Origin: Salinicola acroporae
GTDB taxonomy: Bacteria > Pseudomonadota > Gammaproteobacteria > Pseudomonadales > Halomonadaceae
DNA length: 64,000 bases
Assembly (NCBI RefSeq): GCF_003206615.1
Contig: NZ_PZJW01000003.1
Location: 236,482-300,481 of the forward strand
Direction of reading: 5' to 3'
Shown here in pieces: positions 17,597 through 27,454 of this stretch (within the stretch, counting starts at the first letter, position 1; every line of letters starts with the position of its first letter). A model generated the notes under the pieces. It searched no databases. It had not been told where the DNA came from and saw nothing but the letters and a program-made list of their open reading frames with translations. The translations under genes were made by a program, and so were the position numbers.

Positions 17597-18472
17597 TCAG
17601 GATTCGCCGATTCGCGCACTTCGCATCGAATCGGCCAGTTCCCGGGTCAATGCCAGCGCACCCTCCGGACCTGACTCGGCGAGTCGCTCGATCAGCGCGC
17701 TACCGACGACCACTGCATCGGTGACCCGGGCAATGGCGGCGGCCGTGTCGCCGTCGCGCACGCCAAAGCCGACGGCGACGGGTAGCGGCGACTGTCGCTT
17801 GAGATCGCCGAGTGCGCTCTCCAGCTCCGCCGCGATATCGAGTCGCCGGCTGCCGGTCACGCCGTTGAAGGCGATGCGATAGACGAAGCCGTCACCCTGC
17901 GCCAGCAGGGCCGGCAGTCGTTCGGGCGGTGTCGTCGGCGCCACCAGCGGGATTCGCGCCAGACCCAGGTCGCGTGCCCTGGCCGTCAGCGCGGCGCCGT
18001 GCTCCGGCGGCAGGTCGACCAGGATCAGTCCGTCCACACCGGCCTCCGCTGCCGCTTGCAGGAAGCGATCCTCGCCGAAGCGCTGGAGCGGATTGAGATA
18101 GCCCATCAGCACGATCGGCGTCTCCTCGTCGCGCTGCCGAAAATCGCGCACCATCTCCAGGGTTCGCGCCAGGGTCTGGCCATTGGCCAGGGCGCGCTGC
18201 CCGGCGCGTTGAATGGCCACGCCGTCGGCCATCGGGTCGCTGAATGGCATCCCCAGTTCGATGATGTCGGCGCCCGCGGCTGGCAGCCGGGCGAGCAGGT
18301 CGCCGCTGGTGACGGGATCGGGGTCGCCGGCCATCACGTAGGTCACCAGCGCGGCGCGGTTCTCGGCACCCAGCGCCGCGAAACGGCGCGCCAGGCGCGA
18401 ACCGGGCTGGGTAGAGACGTGGCGCGTGGCATCGGTCTCACGCGTGTCGATCGTCGATGACGGTGCGCTCAT
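17597..18472 (-). CDS. trpA: Tryptophan synthase alpha subunit TrpA
   Basis: TrpA splits indole-3-glycerol phosphate to indole and glyceraldehyde 3-phosphate; indole then passes to TrpB. The TIM-barrel protein (291 residues) shows [15 protein letters not shown], the catalytic Glu in [16 protein letters not shown] and Asp in the same loop, and the phosphate-binding loop AVGFGVRD. About 20 extra N-terminal residues precede the conserved core, so a later start is possible. Its ATG overlaps the trpB stop by four bases (18469-18472), so the two are translationally coupled. Divergent trpI is the likely regulator. Confidence 0.93.
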   Translation of the reverse strand: MSAPSSTIDTRETDATRHVSTQPGSRLARRFAALGAENRAALVTYVMAGDPDPVTSGDLLARLPAAGADIIELGMPFSDPMADGVAIQRAGQRALANGQTLARTLEMVRDFRQRDEETPIVLMGYLNPLQRFGEDRFLQAAAEAGVDGLILVDLPPEHGAALTARARDLGLARIPLVAPTTPPERLPALLAQGDGFVYRIAFNGVTGSRRLDIAAELESALGDLKRQSPLPVAVGFGVRDGDTAAAIARVTDAVVVGSALIERLAESGPEGALALTRELADSMRSARIGES

Positions 18473-19794
18473 GATTCGGCCTCCTCGGGCATCAGGTGAC
18501 GGGTGATGGTATCCATGTCCTTGTCGCCGCGACCGCTCAGGCAGACCACGATGATCTGGTCCGCTTCCTGCCTGGCGGCCAGCCGCCCGGCGTGATGGAG
18601 CGCGTGGGCCGATTCCAATGCCGGCAGAATGCCCTCCCGCCGGCAGCAGAGCGCGACGGCCTCCAGCGCTTCGTCGTCGGTAACCGCGACGTAGCTCGCC
18701 CGGCCGCTGTCGTGAAGATAGGCGTGCTCGGGGCCGATGCCTGGATAGTCGAGCCCGGCGGAAATCGAGTGCGCATCACGGATCTGGCCGTCGTCGTCCT
18801 GCAACAGATAGGTTCGATTGCCGTGCAGGATGCCGGGAGTGCCACCGTTGATGCTGGCGGCATGGCGGCCACTCTCGAGCCCTTCCCCGGCCGCCTCGAC
18901 ACCGACCATGGCGACGTCGTCGTCGAGAAAGGCGTGGAACAGTCCCATGGCGTTGGAGCCGCCACCGACACAGGCGACCAGCGTGTCCGGCAGACGGCCC
19001 TGTGTCGCCAACAGTTGCTCGCGTGTCTCGACGCCGATCACCGACTGGAAGTCCCGCACCATGCGCGGATAGGGCGCCGGTCCGGCCACGGTGCCGATGA
19101 TGTAGAAAGTGTCGTCGACATTGGCGACCCAGTCGCGCAGCGCCTCGTTCATGGCGTCCTTGAGCGTCGCCGTGCCGCTGTGGACGGGTACGATCTCGGC
19201 ACCGAGCAGGTGCATGCGCTGGACATTGGGCTGCTGGCGCTCGATATCGGTCGCCCCCATGTAGATCACGCAACCCAGGCCGAGCCGCGCGGCGATCGTG
19301 GCGACGGCCACACCGTGCATGCCGGCCCCGGTCTCCGCGATCAGCCGCTGGCGCCCCATGCGCTGCGCCAGCAGCGCCTGACCCAGGGCGTTGTTGATCT
19401 TGTGCGCGCCAGTGTGATTGAGATCCTCGCGCTTCAGGTAGATCCGCGCACCGCCGAAGTGTTCGGTCAGACGCTCGGCGAAATAGAGCGGGGTGGCGCG
19501 CCCCACGTAGTCGCGCTGAAGCTCCTGCAGCCTGGCCTGGAAGGCGGGGTCGAGGCGGGCGTCGTCATAGGCGGCTTCGATCTCGCCGATCAGCGGCATC
19601 AGCGTCTCGGCGACATAGCGCCCGCCGTACCCCAGGTTCGACGGCGTGCCGTGGCCATCGTCCGCGTTGCCACCAAAAAATTCCCGGGGGAAATTTTTGA
19701 CGTCGCGTCGGCGACGGCCCGAAGGGTGGCCGCCAGGGGTGGCGGGTACAAAAAAGCCGTTGTGGTCGGGGAGAGTCTTCAATGTCGAGTTCAT
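18469..19794 (-). CDS. trpB: Tryptophan synthase beta subunit TrpB with N-terminal in-frame insertion
   Basis: TrpB is PLP-dependent and joins indole to serine. The PLP lysine lies in [18 protein letters not shown], with the glycine-rich [13 protein letters not shown] phosphate loop and a C-terminal CLSGRGDKD. The protein is 441 residues, against about 400 in relatives. The excess is at one place: the family reads NGFFG directly into [12 protein letters not shown], but here residues 16-54 (19633-19749) intervene. This insert is Arg/Gly-rich and includes an AT-rich 24-bp near-palindrome (19675-19698). The reading frame is kept. All catalytic motifs are intact, so the enzyme may still work. Confidence 0.9.
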   Translation of the reverse strand: MNSTLKTLPDHNGFFVPATPGGHPSGRRRRDVKNFPREFFGGNADDGHGTPSNLGYGGRYVAETLMPLIGEIEAAYDDARLDPAFQARLQELQRDYVGRATPLYFAERLTEHFGGARIYLKREDLNHTGAHKINNALGQALLAQRMGRQRLIAETGAGMHGVAVATIAARLGLGCVIYMGATDIERQQPNVQRMHLLGAEIVPVHSGTATLKDAMNEALRDWVANVDDTFYIIGTVAGPAPYPRMVRDFQSVIGVETREQLLATQGRLPDTLVACVGGGSNAMGLFHAFLDDDVAMVGVEAAGEGLESGRHAASINGGTPGILHGNRTYLLQDDDGQIRDAHSISAGLDYPGIGPEHAYLHDSGRASYVAVTDDEALEAVALCCRREGILPALESAHALHHAGRLAARQEADQIIVVCLSGRGDKDMDTITRHLMPEEAES

Positions 19795-19874
19795 CGTTCA
19801 TATCCGGTCATCGATTCGATGCCCCCAGACTAGGCTGGCGGCGAGAGGGAGAAAATCGATAAACTCTCCACGTA

Positions 19875-19893
19875 ATGTGAGAAAAAATCACAT
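19875..19893. promoter_or_regulatory. Candidate TrpI operator
   Basis: ATGTGA and TCACAT form a perfect inverted repeat with a 7-bp spacer (GAAAAAA) in the trpB-trpI divergent gap, 15 bases before the trpI ATG. LysR-type regulators usually bind such dyads to control both themselves and the divergent target. TrpI activates trpBA in Pseudomonas with indoleglycerol phosphate as inducer; the role here is inferred. Confidence 0.5.
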
Positions 19894-19908
19894 AATGAGG
19901 GGGTTGGG

Positions 19909-20811
19909 ATGGCCACGTTACCGTCTCTCAATGCGTTGCGCGCGTTCGAGGCCACCGCCCGCCTGGGCAGCGTCAGTGCCGCCGCCGAGGAGCTTCATGT
20001 CACGCATGGTGCGGTGAGCCGTCAGCTACGAACGCTGGGAGAACACTTTGGCGTCGAACTGTTCGAGAAGGCTGGGCGCGGGCTCGTGCCGACGAGCCAC
20101 GGTCGTCTGCTATATCCCGCCGTCGGTGAGGCTTTCTCACGCTTGAGCGAGGGCTGCTCGGCGCTGACCCGCCATCTCGACGAGGCGCCGTTCACGCTGG
20201 CCTGTCCCGGCAGCCTGCTGGCACGCTGGTTGATTCCGCGGCTCGACCGGCTCAATGCCGACCTGCCCGAACTGCGCCTGCGGGTGGTCTCCAGCGAAAA
20301 CGAACTCGACCCGCGTCGCGAGGATGTCGATGCCACGCTGCGTTTCGCCGCGCCGCCCTGGTTTGATGACATGCCGGTATTCGCACTGATGCCGGAGCGC
20401 ATCGTCGCGGTCGCGACACCGGCGATCTGGACGACGGCAGCGAAGGGATCGGCCAGGGCGATGCTCGAGCGGCTCACGCTGCTGGATACGGCGTCGCGGC
20501 CGCAAGCCTGGCCCCAGTGGGCAGCGGCCATGGGCGTCGATGACGCGACGCTGGCCGAAGCGCGCGCCAGGGGGCGCAGTTTCGAGCATCTCTACTATCT
20601 GCTGGAGGCTGCGCTGGCCGGCCTGGGCGTCGCCATCGCGCCCGAGTTGCTGGTGGCGAGCGAGTTGCACCAGGGGCGGCTGATGGCGCCGTGGCCGGCG
20701 ATCGAGACCGATGCGTCGCTGGGGCTGTGGCTGGCGCCCGGCATCGATACCCGGCGCGGCGAGCGCCTCGCCGAATGGTTGCGCCGCGAGCTGACCGGCG
20801 TTCAGCGCTGA
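19909..20811 (+). CDS. trpI: LysR-type regulator of trpBA (TrpI-like)
   Basis: The 300-residue LysR-family regulator has an N-terminal winged helix (LNALRAFEATARLGSVSAAA, then HVTHGAVSRQLRTLG) and a periplasmic-binding-protein-like effector domain. LysR proteins of the GcvA/TrpI/AmpR branch share the LPSLNALRAFEATAR opening. It is divergent from trpBA, exactly as in pseudomonads, which supports TrpI. Its last 10 bases overlap the end of the convergent MpaB-like gene. Confidence 0.8.
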   Translation: MATLPSLNALRAFEATARLGSVSAAAEELHVTHGAVSRQLRTLGEHFGVELFEKAGRGLVPTSHGRLLYPAVGEAFSRLSEGCSALTRHLDEAPFTLACPGSLLARWLIPRLDRLNADLPELRLRVVSSENELDPRREDVDATLRFAAPPWFDDMPVFALMPERIVAVATPAIWTTAAKGSARAMLERLTLLDTASRPQAWPQWAAAMGVDDATLAEARARGRSFEHLYYLLEAALAGLGVAIAPELLVASELHQGRLMAPWPAIETDASLGLWLAPGIDTRRGERLAEWLRRELTGVQR

Positions 20812-21686
20812 GCCTGCGCCCTCGCCTGCATCCGTTCCAGGGCCCGGCGATAGGAGCCGTTGCGCACCGCCCAGCGCATCACCGGGGCGATGGCGCGGAT
20901 GCCGCCGCGAACGGCGTGGCGCTCGAGCCGCGACATCTCGAGGCTGAGCAGTGTCGCCGCCCAGGAGGGCAGCAGATCGATGCCGGCGCGCATGAACAGC
21001 GTCCCGGCCGACCGGAAGATCGGGTTGGGCGGCAAGGCGTGCAGCAGTACGCCGGTCACGTCGCGGGTCCGTGTGTCGCAGACGAGATACCGACGCTGAC
21101 GTTCCAGATAGGCGTCGATCGCCGCGCGCGATCGGGGCACGTGGCGCGCGCCCAGTGCCTCGGCGACGCGTGCGGTTTCATCGAAGTAGCGATCCTGGTT
21201 CTCGAGGCTGAGTCGGGGATTGCGATAGCGCATGTGGGCGGCCAGGAAGCGGCTCATCTCGGCCACGTGGACCCACACCAGCAGCTCGGGATCGTTGGCG
21301 GCATAGGGCGTGCCGTCGGCGGCGTGACCGCGGACGCCATCGTGAACCCGGCGCACCCGCTCGATGACCCGCTCGGCATCATCGCGGGCACCGAAGGTGG
21401 TGACGGCGATGAACTGGCTGGTACGGCGCAGCCGGCCGATCATGTCCTGGCGGAAGTTAGAGTGATCCCAGATGCCGGCCAGCGCCAGCGGGTGCAACGT
21501 CTGCAGCAGCAGTGCGCTGATACCGCCGCACATCATCGGCGTGAACTCGCCGTGGACCTGCCAGGCGACGGTATCCGGACCGAACAGGCCGGGATCGCCC
21601 TTGGGCTCGGTGTAGTCGACCCCGCCCAGCGTGCGGCCGGTCAGGTGGCTGATGCGCTTTTCGATCGCGTCGCGCAGGGAAGTCAT
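20802..21686 (-). CDS. MpaB/Lcp-like oxygenase (DUF2236)
   Basis: The 294-residue protein matches the DUF2236 / 'oxygenase MpaB family' pattern: HGEFTPMMCGGISALLLQTL, then HPLALAGIWDHSNFRQDM, GRLRRTSQFIAVTTFG and VHVAEMSRFLAAHMRY. This family includes latex-clearing protein, a haem b dioxygenase, and fungal MpaB; bacterial short members are mostly uncharacterised. Conserved His and Arg in these stretches may bind haem. It is 15 bp downstream of the DUF4105 gene on the same strand, probably one transcript. Confidence 0.75.
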   Translation of the reverse strand: MTSLRDAIEKRISHLTGRTLGGVDYTEPKGDPGLFGPDTVAWQVHGEFTPMMCGGISALLLQTLHPLALAGIWDHSNFRQDMIGRLRRTSQFIAVTTFGARDDAERVIERVRRVHDGVRGHAADGTPYAANDPELLVWVHVAEMSRFLAAHMRYRNPRLSLENQDRYFDETARVAEALGARHVPRSRAAIDAYLERQRRYLVCDTRTRDVTGVLLHALPPNPIFRSAGTLFMRAGIDLLPSWAATLLSLEMSRLERHAVRGGIRAIAPVMRWAVRNGSYRRALERMQARAQAQR

Positions 21687-21701
21687 GGCATTGGGTTCGG
21701 G

Positions 21702-22775
21702 TCAGGGCGATGGCGCATGAACGGTCTCGCCGTCGGCGACGGGGACGCCGTCGCGGATGGCGCGGGAAAAGGCCTCGCTCCCCGCATTGTACGGGATCTG
21801 CCGGGCGCGCGGATTGATATGGCCCCGCTGGCGCAGGAATTCGAGCGGATGGCTGCTGTCCAGCCCACCGATATCGTAGACGTACGCCGGCAGATAGCCG
21901 GAGAGAATCAGCCGGATATCCCTGGGTAGGCCCGGCACGATCTTGTCGACCATGTCGAAGACGATGGTGGTGCAGTTGCTGGTCAGCGTGTTGTAGAACG
22001 CGGGTGCCGCGCGCAGCCTGTCGGCTTCGTCGAGATAGGCCAAAAACAGCTCGCGCCGGGCGGCCGGCGACAGCCCCACGTTGTAGAGATAGACGTCTTC
22101 GCCTCTGACGTTGCTGCGCAGGCGCAGAATATCGTTCTCGTCGGCGGCGATCAGGTTGACCTCGAACTGCTTGAAGAAGCCGCCGCTGATCGAGAACGTT
22201 TCATCGCGTTCGCGGCGGATCTCCACCGAGAAGGTCAGATGCCGGCCATCGTCGAAGCCGAAGCTGATCAGGGTGTGGGCGATCGCCGGCCCCATCCAGT
22301 AGGAGACGATCATGTCGACACGATCGAGCTGCGACAGATCGTACTCGCGGGTCTCCCAGTGCGGTGTCGCGGTCTCCGGTGTGTGCCACTCGAAATCGCG
22401 AACGTCATGCAGCGTCACCCGATCGCCCTCGCGCTCGTAGGAGAGCTGGCGGGCGACATCGGGTGCCCAGTCGCGGTCGTTGCGAGGCGTCAAACCCTGC
22501 CACCAGGCAACGAGGGTGACCAGCGCGATGACGAAGCTGCAGCGTGCCGCCAGCGCGAGGTGCGGCCGCGCGCGCTGCCAGAGCGGCGCCAGCAAGGCAA
22601 TGCCGCCGACCAGGCACCAGACGGCAAGGGTCGATATCACCACGCCGGGCGAGCCGGGCAGCTCGAAGTGGATTGCGAGAGCGCCCCAGCCGATGGTGGC
22701 GATCAAGGCGATGGCGCGCACGCTGCGGCCGAGGATGCGAAGCAGGCGGCGAGTCGGACGAACGGAGAAGGCCAT
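21702..22775 (-). CDS. DUF4105 membrane protein
   Basis: The 357-residue protein starts at 22775 (MAFSVRPTRRLLRILG) with two to three N-terminal membrane segments (about 18-85). The DUF4105 domain follows, recognisable by AIAHTLISFGFDDGRHLTFSV, VYLYNVGLSPAARRELFLAYL and FYNTLTSNCTTIVF with its conserved NC-T. DUF4105 proteins are widespread in Proteobacteria, and some are linked to lipoprotein or cell-envelope loci. The NlpC-like 'SNCT' motif hints at a cysteine-dependent fold, but the function is unknown. A longer in-frame extension to 22994 overlaps the divergent yccS start and is rejected. Confidence 0.75.
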   Translation of the reverse strand: MAFSVRPTRRLLRILGRSVRAIALIATIGWGALAIHFELPGSPGVVISTLAVWCLVGGIALLAPLWQRARPHLALAARCSFVIALVTLVAWWQGLTPRNDRDWAPDVARQLSYEREGDRVTLHDVRDFEWHTPETATPHWETREYDLSQLDRVDMIVSYWMGPAIAHTLISFGFDDGRHLTFSVEIRRERDETFSISGGFFKQFEVNLIAADENDILRLRSNVRGEDVYLYNVGLSPAARRELFLAYLDEADRLRAAPAFYNTLTSNCTTIVFDMVDKIVPGLPRDIRLILSGYLPAYVYDIGGLDSSHPLEFLRQRGHINPRARQIPYNAGSEAFSRAIRDGVPVADGETVHAPSP

Positions 22776-22958
22776 GGCGCTCCATGAGACGGTGGCGTAC
22801 GGAGACCGCCAGTGCCCAACGGATAGTGCGGGCGCGAGCGGCACCTCCTGCGGACACGGTGGCGGAAAGGAGCGATGGTGCCGGACAAGCGCGAGGGAAT
22901 AAAGCGCTGTCGGGATTGTGGTGGATCGGGGTGGCGGCGTTATACTAAAGTCTAATGC

Positions 22959-25313
22959 ATGATGCCGGACTCGCATGCCGATAACGGCTACCAAGCACTT
23001 GAGCTCGTTTGGGCTCTTCGACTCAAGACGCCTGTCAACTTATTGTCCGACAGGCTATCGTGCCTCGAGAGCCACGACCCTGGAGAAGCCGAGATTTCCG
23101 ATTCGCTGTCCCACTCGCTGCGCCGTCTCTGGACGCTCGACAAGTTCGCCTACAGCCTTCGTGTCTTCCTCGCTTTCAGCGGTGCCATCGCGCTGAGCTG
23201 GGCTCTCGATCAGATCGCGCTCGCCATCCCGCTGTTTCTGGGCATCATTGCCAGCGCCCTTTCCGAGACCGACGACAACTGGGAAGGCCGGGTCCGGGCA
23301 CTGCTGGTCACGCTGATCTGCTTCTTCGTCGCCTCCACCTCGGTGGAGCTGCTGTTCCCCTGGCCGTGGCTTTTCGCACCGGGGCTCGCGCTGTCCGCGT
23401 TCGTGCTGATCATGCTCGGCGCCATCGAGCAGCGCTATGCCACCATCGCTTCCGCCACGCTGATTCTCTCCGTCTACTCGATGATCAACATCGAGCAGCA
23501 CGGCGGTACCACCGATGGCAATTTCTGGCATCAGCCGCTGCTGCTGGTCGGCGGTGCGGCCTGGTACGGCCTGATCTCGGTCATCTGGTGCCTGCTCTTC
23601 TCGCGCCAGCCGGTCAAGCAGAGCATGGCCCAGCTCTACCGTGAACTGGGCGAGTATCTGATCATCAAGGCGACGCTGTTCGAGCCACTGCGCGGGCTCG
23701 ACGTGGAAGCTCGGCGCGTGGCGCTGGCGCGCCAGAACGGGCGGGTGGTGATGGCGCTCAACCAGGCCAAGGAGATGATCTTCCGGCGTCTCGAAGGGCA
23801 GCGTGGCAGCCGCAAGCTCAATCGCTACCTGCGACTCTACTTCATCGCCCAGGACATCCACGAGCGGGTCAGCGCCTCGCACTACCCCTATTCGGCGCTG
23901 GCCGAGACCTTCTTCCACCACGACGTGCTGTTCCGCTGCCAGCGTCTGCTCGACCAGCAGGGGCGAGCCTGCAAACGGCTCGGCAAGGCGTTGCTGCTGC
24001 GTCAACCGTTCGACCACAGCCTGAGCGAGCAGGCTCTCGAGGACCTGCGCGCCTCGATCGTCTACCTGCGCGCCCAGCGCAATCCGGCGTGGACGCCGCT
24101 GCTACGTTCGCTGCAGGCGCTGGCGCGTAACCTGGCCACGCTCGAGGATCAGCTCTCCAGCGCCCACAATCCCGACGCCGTTGCCGACCAGAAGGATGCG
24201 AGCCTGTTCAATCGCTCTCCGCGCAGCTTCAAGGACGCCTGGGAGCGGGTACGCCTCAACCTGACGCCGGGCTCGCCGACCTTCCGCCATGCGCTGCGCC
24301 TGCCGATCGCGTTGCTGGTCGGCTACGGCGTGCTGCATCTGGTTCATCCGACACAGGGCTTCTGGATTCTGCTCACCACGCTGTTCGTGTGCCGACCCAA
24401 CTTCGGTGCCACGCGGCGCTTCCTGCGCCAGCGCATCATCGGCACGGTGCTGGGGCTGGTGGTCGGCTGGGCGCTGATCAGCCTGTTTCCCGATCCGCTG
24501 ATGCAATCGCTGATCGCCATCGTCGCCGGTGTCGTTTTCTTCGCCAACCGCGAGAAGCACTACGTGATCGCGACCGCCGCCATCACCACGCTGGTGCTGG
24601 CGAGCTTCAATCAGGTCGGCGACGGTTTCGACCTGATCATGCCACGGCTGATCGATACGCTCATCGGCGCGGTGATCTCGGGGCTCGCAGTCTTCTTCAT
24701 CCTGCCCGACTGGCAGGGACGCCGGCTCCACAAGGTGGCTGGTGCGGCGCTGGCCGGCAGCAGTGCCTATCTGCGCGAGATCATCCATCAGTACGAGGCC
24801 GGCAAGCAGGATGATCTCGCCTATCGCCTGGCCCGGCGCAACGCCCACAACGCCGATGCCGCGCTCTCGACCGTGCTCGCCAACATGCTTCAGGAGCCCG
24901 GGCACTACCGCAAGAAGGATGCCGACGAAGGCTTCCGCTTCCTCGTCGTCTCCCATACGTTGCTGGGCTATCTCTCCGCGCTAGGGGCCCATCGTGGCAC
25001 GCTGGCGGCGAGCGAGCGCGACACCGATACTTATGTCGCTGCGCGCCGGCTTGCCGAGGGTTTCGATGCCATCGCCGCCGGACTGAGCGCCCGCGAGGCG
25101 ATACCCGACTTCAAGACCGAGCAGAACGACCTCATCGCCGTCTTCGAGCAGGAGCCAACCAGCGCCCAGGACGACGGCGACGACGAGCGTCGCCTGATCC
25201 AGGCGCAGCTCGCCCATATCAGCCGCCAATTGGTGCCGATGAGCGAGGCTGCGGCGCGCCTGATCGAGACTCAGACGCAGGCGCACGATGAGAAGGCCGT
25301 CGAGACGAGCTGA
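22959..25313 (+). CDS. yccS: YccS-type FUSC inner membrane protein
   Basis: The 784-residue protein has two halves, each with a block of about five to six membrane helices (about 65-210 and 440-590) separated by a cytoplasmic helical region. This is the fusaric-acid-resistance (FUSC) repeat layout of YccS/YhfK. Landmarks include LRRLWTLDKFAYSLRVFLAF, ASALSETDDNWEGR, HPTQGFWILLTTLFVCRPNFG and RIIGTVLGLVVGW. YccS is thought to be an inner membrane transporter or efflux component of unknown substrate. The first 45 residues are poorly conserved, so the true start may be downstream. It is convergent with recG. Confidence 0.85.
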   Translation: MMPDSHADNGYQALELVWALRLKTPVNLLSDRLSCLESHDPGEAEISDSLSHSLRRLWTLDKFAYSLRVFLAFSGAIALSWALDQIALAIPLFLGIIASALSETDDNWEGRVRALLVTLICFFVASTSVELLFPWPWLFAPGLALSAFVLIMLGAIEQRYATIASATLILSVYSMINIEQHGGTTDGNFWHQPLLLVGGAAWYGLISVIWCLLFSRQPVKQSMAQLYRELGEYLIIKATLFEPLRGLDVEARRVALARQNGRVVMALNQAKEMIFRRLEGQRGSRKLNRYLRLYFIAQDIHERVSASHYPYSALAETFFHHDVLFRCQRLLDQQGRACKRLGKALLLRQPFDHSLSEQALEDLRASIVYLRAQRNPAWTPLLRSLQALARNLATLEDQLSSAHNPDAVADQKDASLFNRSPRSFKDAWERVRLNLTPGSPTFRHALRLPIALLVGYGVLHLVHPTQGFWILLTTLFVCRPNFGATRRFLRQRIIGTVLGLVVGWALISLFPDPLMQSLIAIVAGVVFFANREKHYVIATAAITTLVLASFNQVGDGFDLIMPRLIDTLIGAVISGLAVFFILPDWQGRRLHKVAGAALAGSSAYLREIIHQYEAGKQDDLAYRLARRNAHNADAALSTVLANMLQEPGHYRKKDADEGFRFLVVSHTLLGYLSALGAHRGTLAASERDTDTYVAARRLAEGFDAIAAGLSAREAIPDFKTEQNDLIAVFEQEPTSAQDDGDDERRLIQAQLAHISRQLVPMSEAAARLIETQTQAHDEKAVETS

Positions 25314-25375
25314 GACGCCGGGTGCCGGCGCCTCGTCCAGGCTGATGCGCCCGTGCGGCCGAGGCGTCGGCCGCC

Positions 25376-27454
25376 TTACACCTGGCCGTACCTGCCCGCC
25401 TCGTCGCCGAGCCAGCGGCGAATCAGCGGCGTCGCGGCGTCGGGGGCTTCTTCCAGCAGCGCCTGGGCCAGCGCGGTGACGGTATCGAGCAGGTCGCGGT
25501 CGCGCTCCAGGTCGGCGATCTTCATCTGCGCCAGGCCGGTCTGGCGGGTGCCGAGCACTTCGCCGGGGCCGCGCAGTTCGAGATCCTTTTCCGCCACCTT
25601 GAAGCCGTCGGTGGTGTCACGCAGGATGCCGAGCCGCTGGCGGGAGTGGTTCGACAGCGGCGGGTGGTAGAGCAGCACGCAGTAGCTGTCGACGCGCCCG
25701 CGCCCGACCCGGCCACGCAGCTGATGCAGTTGGGAGAGCCCCAGTCGCTCCGGGTTCTCGATGATCATCAGGCTGGCGTTGGGCACGTCGACCCCCACTT
25801 CGATCACCGTAGTGGCGACCAGCAGGTCCAGCTCACCGCGCTTGAAGGCGTCCATCACCTCACCCTTCTCGGCGGCTTTCATGCGGCCGTGGACCAGCCC
25901 GACATTGAGTTCCGGCAGTGCTTCGACCAGGGTGTCGCGAGTCACTTCCGCGGCCTGGCAGGTGAGCGCTTCCGACTCCTCGATCAGGGTGCAGACCCAG
26001 TAGGCCTGACGCCCCTCGGCACAGGCGTTGCGGATTCGCTGGATCACTTCCGGACGCCGTTCGTCGGGCACCGCCACGGTATGCACGGGGGTGCGGCCCG
26101 GCGGCAGCTCGTCGATCACCGAGAGATCGAGGTCGGCGTAGGCGCTCATCGCCAGGGTGCGCGGGATCGGCGTGGCGGTCATGATCAACTGGTGCGGGGT
26201 GAGGCCGCCGGACTCGCCCTTCTGGCGCAGCGCCAGGCGCTGGTGGACGCCGAAGCGGTGCTGCTCGTCGATCACCGCCAGCCCCAGCCGATGGAAAGTC
26301 ACGTCGTCCTGGAACAGCGCGTGGGTGCCCACGGCGACCTGCACGCGACCGTCGGCGATGGCCGCCTTGGTATCCAGGCGCGTCTTGCCCTTGAGCTTGC
26401 CGGCCAGCCAGCCCACCTCGATACCCAGCGGTTCGAGCCAGGCGCGGAACTGGCGAAAGTGCTGCTCGGCGAGGATCTCGGTGGGCGCCATCACCGCCGC
26501 CTGACAGTCGCCGGCGATGGCGTTGAGCACCGCCATCGCCGCGACCACGGTCTTGCCCGAGCCGACATCGCCCTGGACTAGCCGCAGCATCGGGACTTCC
26601 CGCTCCAGATCACGGCCGATCTCCTCGAGCACGCGACGCTGGGCCTGGGTCAGCGAGAACGGCAGCTGGGTCAGAAAGCGCGCCTGCAGGTTGCTGGCGG
26701 CGGCCAGCGGGGGGGCGCCGTCGGCCTGAATGCGCAGCCGCACCTGACGCAGGCTCAACTGATGCGCCAGCAGCTCTTCCAGCGCCAGCCGCCGCTGGGC
26801 TGGATGGCGACCATCGGCCAGACGCTCCTGGGGGGCGTCTGGCGGCGGTTCGTGGAGATAGCGCAACGATTCGATCAGTCCCGGCAGCCGAAAGCGGCCC
26901 CGCAGCGGTTCGGGGATCCACTCCGGCAGGCTCTCGGGGGCTGCCGCCAGACGCTTCAGCGCCTGTTGGATCAGCGCCCGTAGGCGCGGTTGCGCCAGGC
27001 CCTCGGTGGCCGGGTAGATCGGGGTAAGATGTTCGTCCACCGGCGTGGCGTCGGACTGGATCAGGCGATATTCCGGATGATAGATCTCGAGTCCGGTACT
27101 GCCGGCCCGGGCCTCGCCGAAGCAGCGCACCTGGACGCCCTTGACGAACTGCTGCTGCTGGGCCGGCGAGAAGTGGAAGAAGCGCAGGCTGAGAATGCCG
27201 GAGCCATCCTTGAGCCGCACCAGCAGGCTGCGCCGGCGGCCGCGAACCACCTCGGCGGCGCTGACCTCGCCCTCGACCACCGCCTCGGTGCCGGCGCGCA
27301 GGGTGCCGATCGGGGTGATCCGGGTCCGGTCCTGGTAGCGCAGCGGCAAATGGAACAGCAGGTCGGCGACCTGTTCGATGCCCAGCCTGGCCAGCTTGAG
27401 GGCGAGGGCCTCGCCGACGCCGGAGAGATCGGTGACTGGCGTATCGAGGCTCAT
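25376..27454 (-). CDS. recG: ATP-dependent DNA helicase RecG
   Basis: RecG remodels stalled replication forks and Holliday junctions. The 692-residue product has the N-terminal wedge/OB domain (about 1-210). The helicase motifs are GDVGSGKTVVAAMA (Walker A), APTEILAEQH, DEQHRFGVHQR (motif II, DEQH), TATPIPRTLAM, and VATTVIEVGVDVPNA. The C-terminal region has QLHQLRGRVGRG and TDGFKVAEKDLELRGPGE. It overlaps the oxyR stop by four bases, and oxyR-recG coupling is also known in Pseudomonas, so RecG may be produced with the oxidative stress response. Confidence 0.95.
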   Translation of the reverse strand: MSLDTPVTDLSGVGEALALKLARLGIEQVADLLFHLPLRYQDRTRITPIGTLRAGTEAVVEGEVSAAEVVRGRRRSLLVRLKDGSGILSLRFFHFSPAQQQQFVKGVQVRCFGEARAGSTGLEIYHPEYRLIQSDATPVDEHLTPIYPATEGLAQPRLRALIQQALKRLAAAPESLPEWIPEPLRGRFRLPGLIESLRYLHEPPPDAPQERLADGRHPAQRRLALEELLAHQLSLRQVRLRIQADGAPPLAAASNLQARFLTQLPFSLTQAQRRVLEEIGRDLEREVPMLRLVQGDVGSGKTVVAAMAVLNAIAGDCQAAVMAPTEILAEQHFRQFRAWLEPLGIEVGWLAGKLKGKTRLDTKAAIADGRVQVAVGTHALFQDDVTFHRLGLAVIDEQHRFGVHQRLALRQKGESGGLTPHQLIMTATPIPRTLAMSAYADLDLSVIDELPPGRTPVHTVAVPDERRPEVIQRIRNACAEGRQAYWVCTLIEESEALTCQAAEVTRDTLVEALPELNVGLVHGRMKAAEKGEVMDAFKRGELDLLVATTVIEVGVDVPNASLMIIENPERLGLSQLHQLRGRVGRGRVDSYCVLLYHPPLSNHSRQRLGILRDTTDGFKVAEKDLELRGPGEVLGTRQTGLAQMKIADLERDRDLLDTVTALAQALLEEAPDAATPLIRRWLGDEAGRYGQV

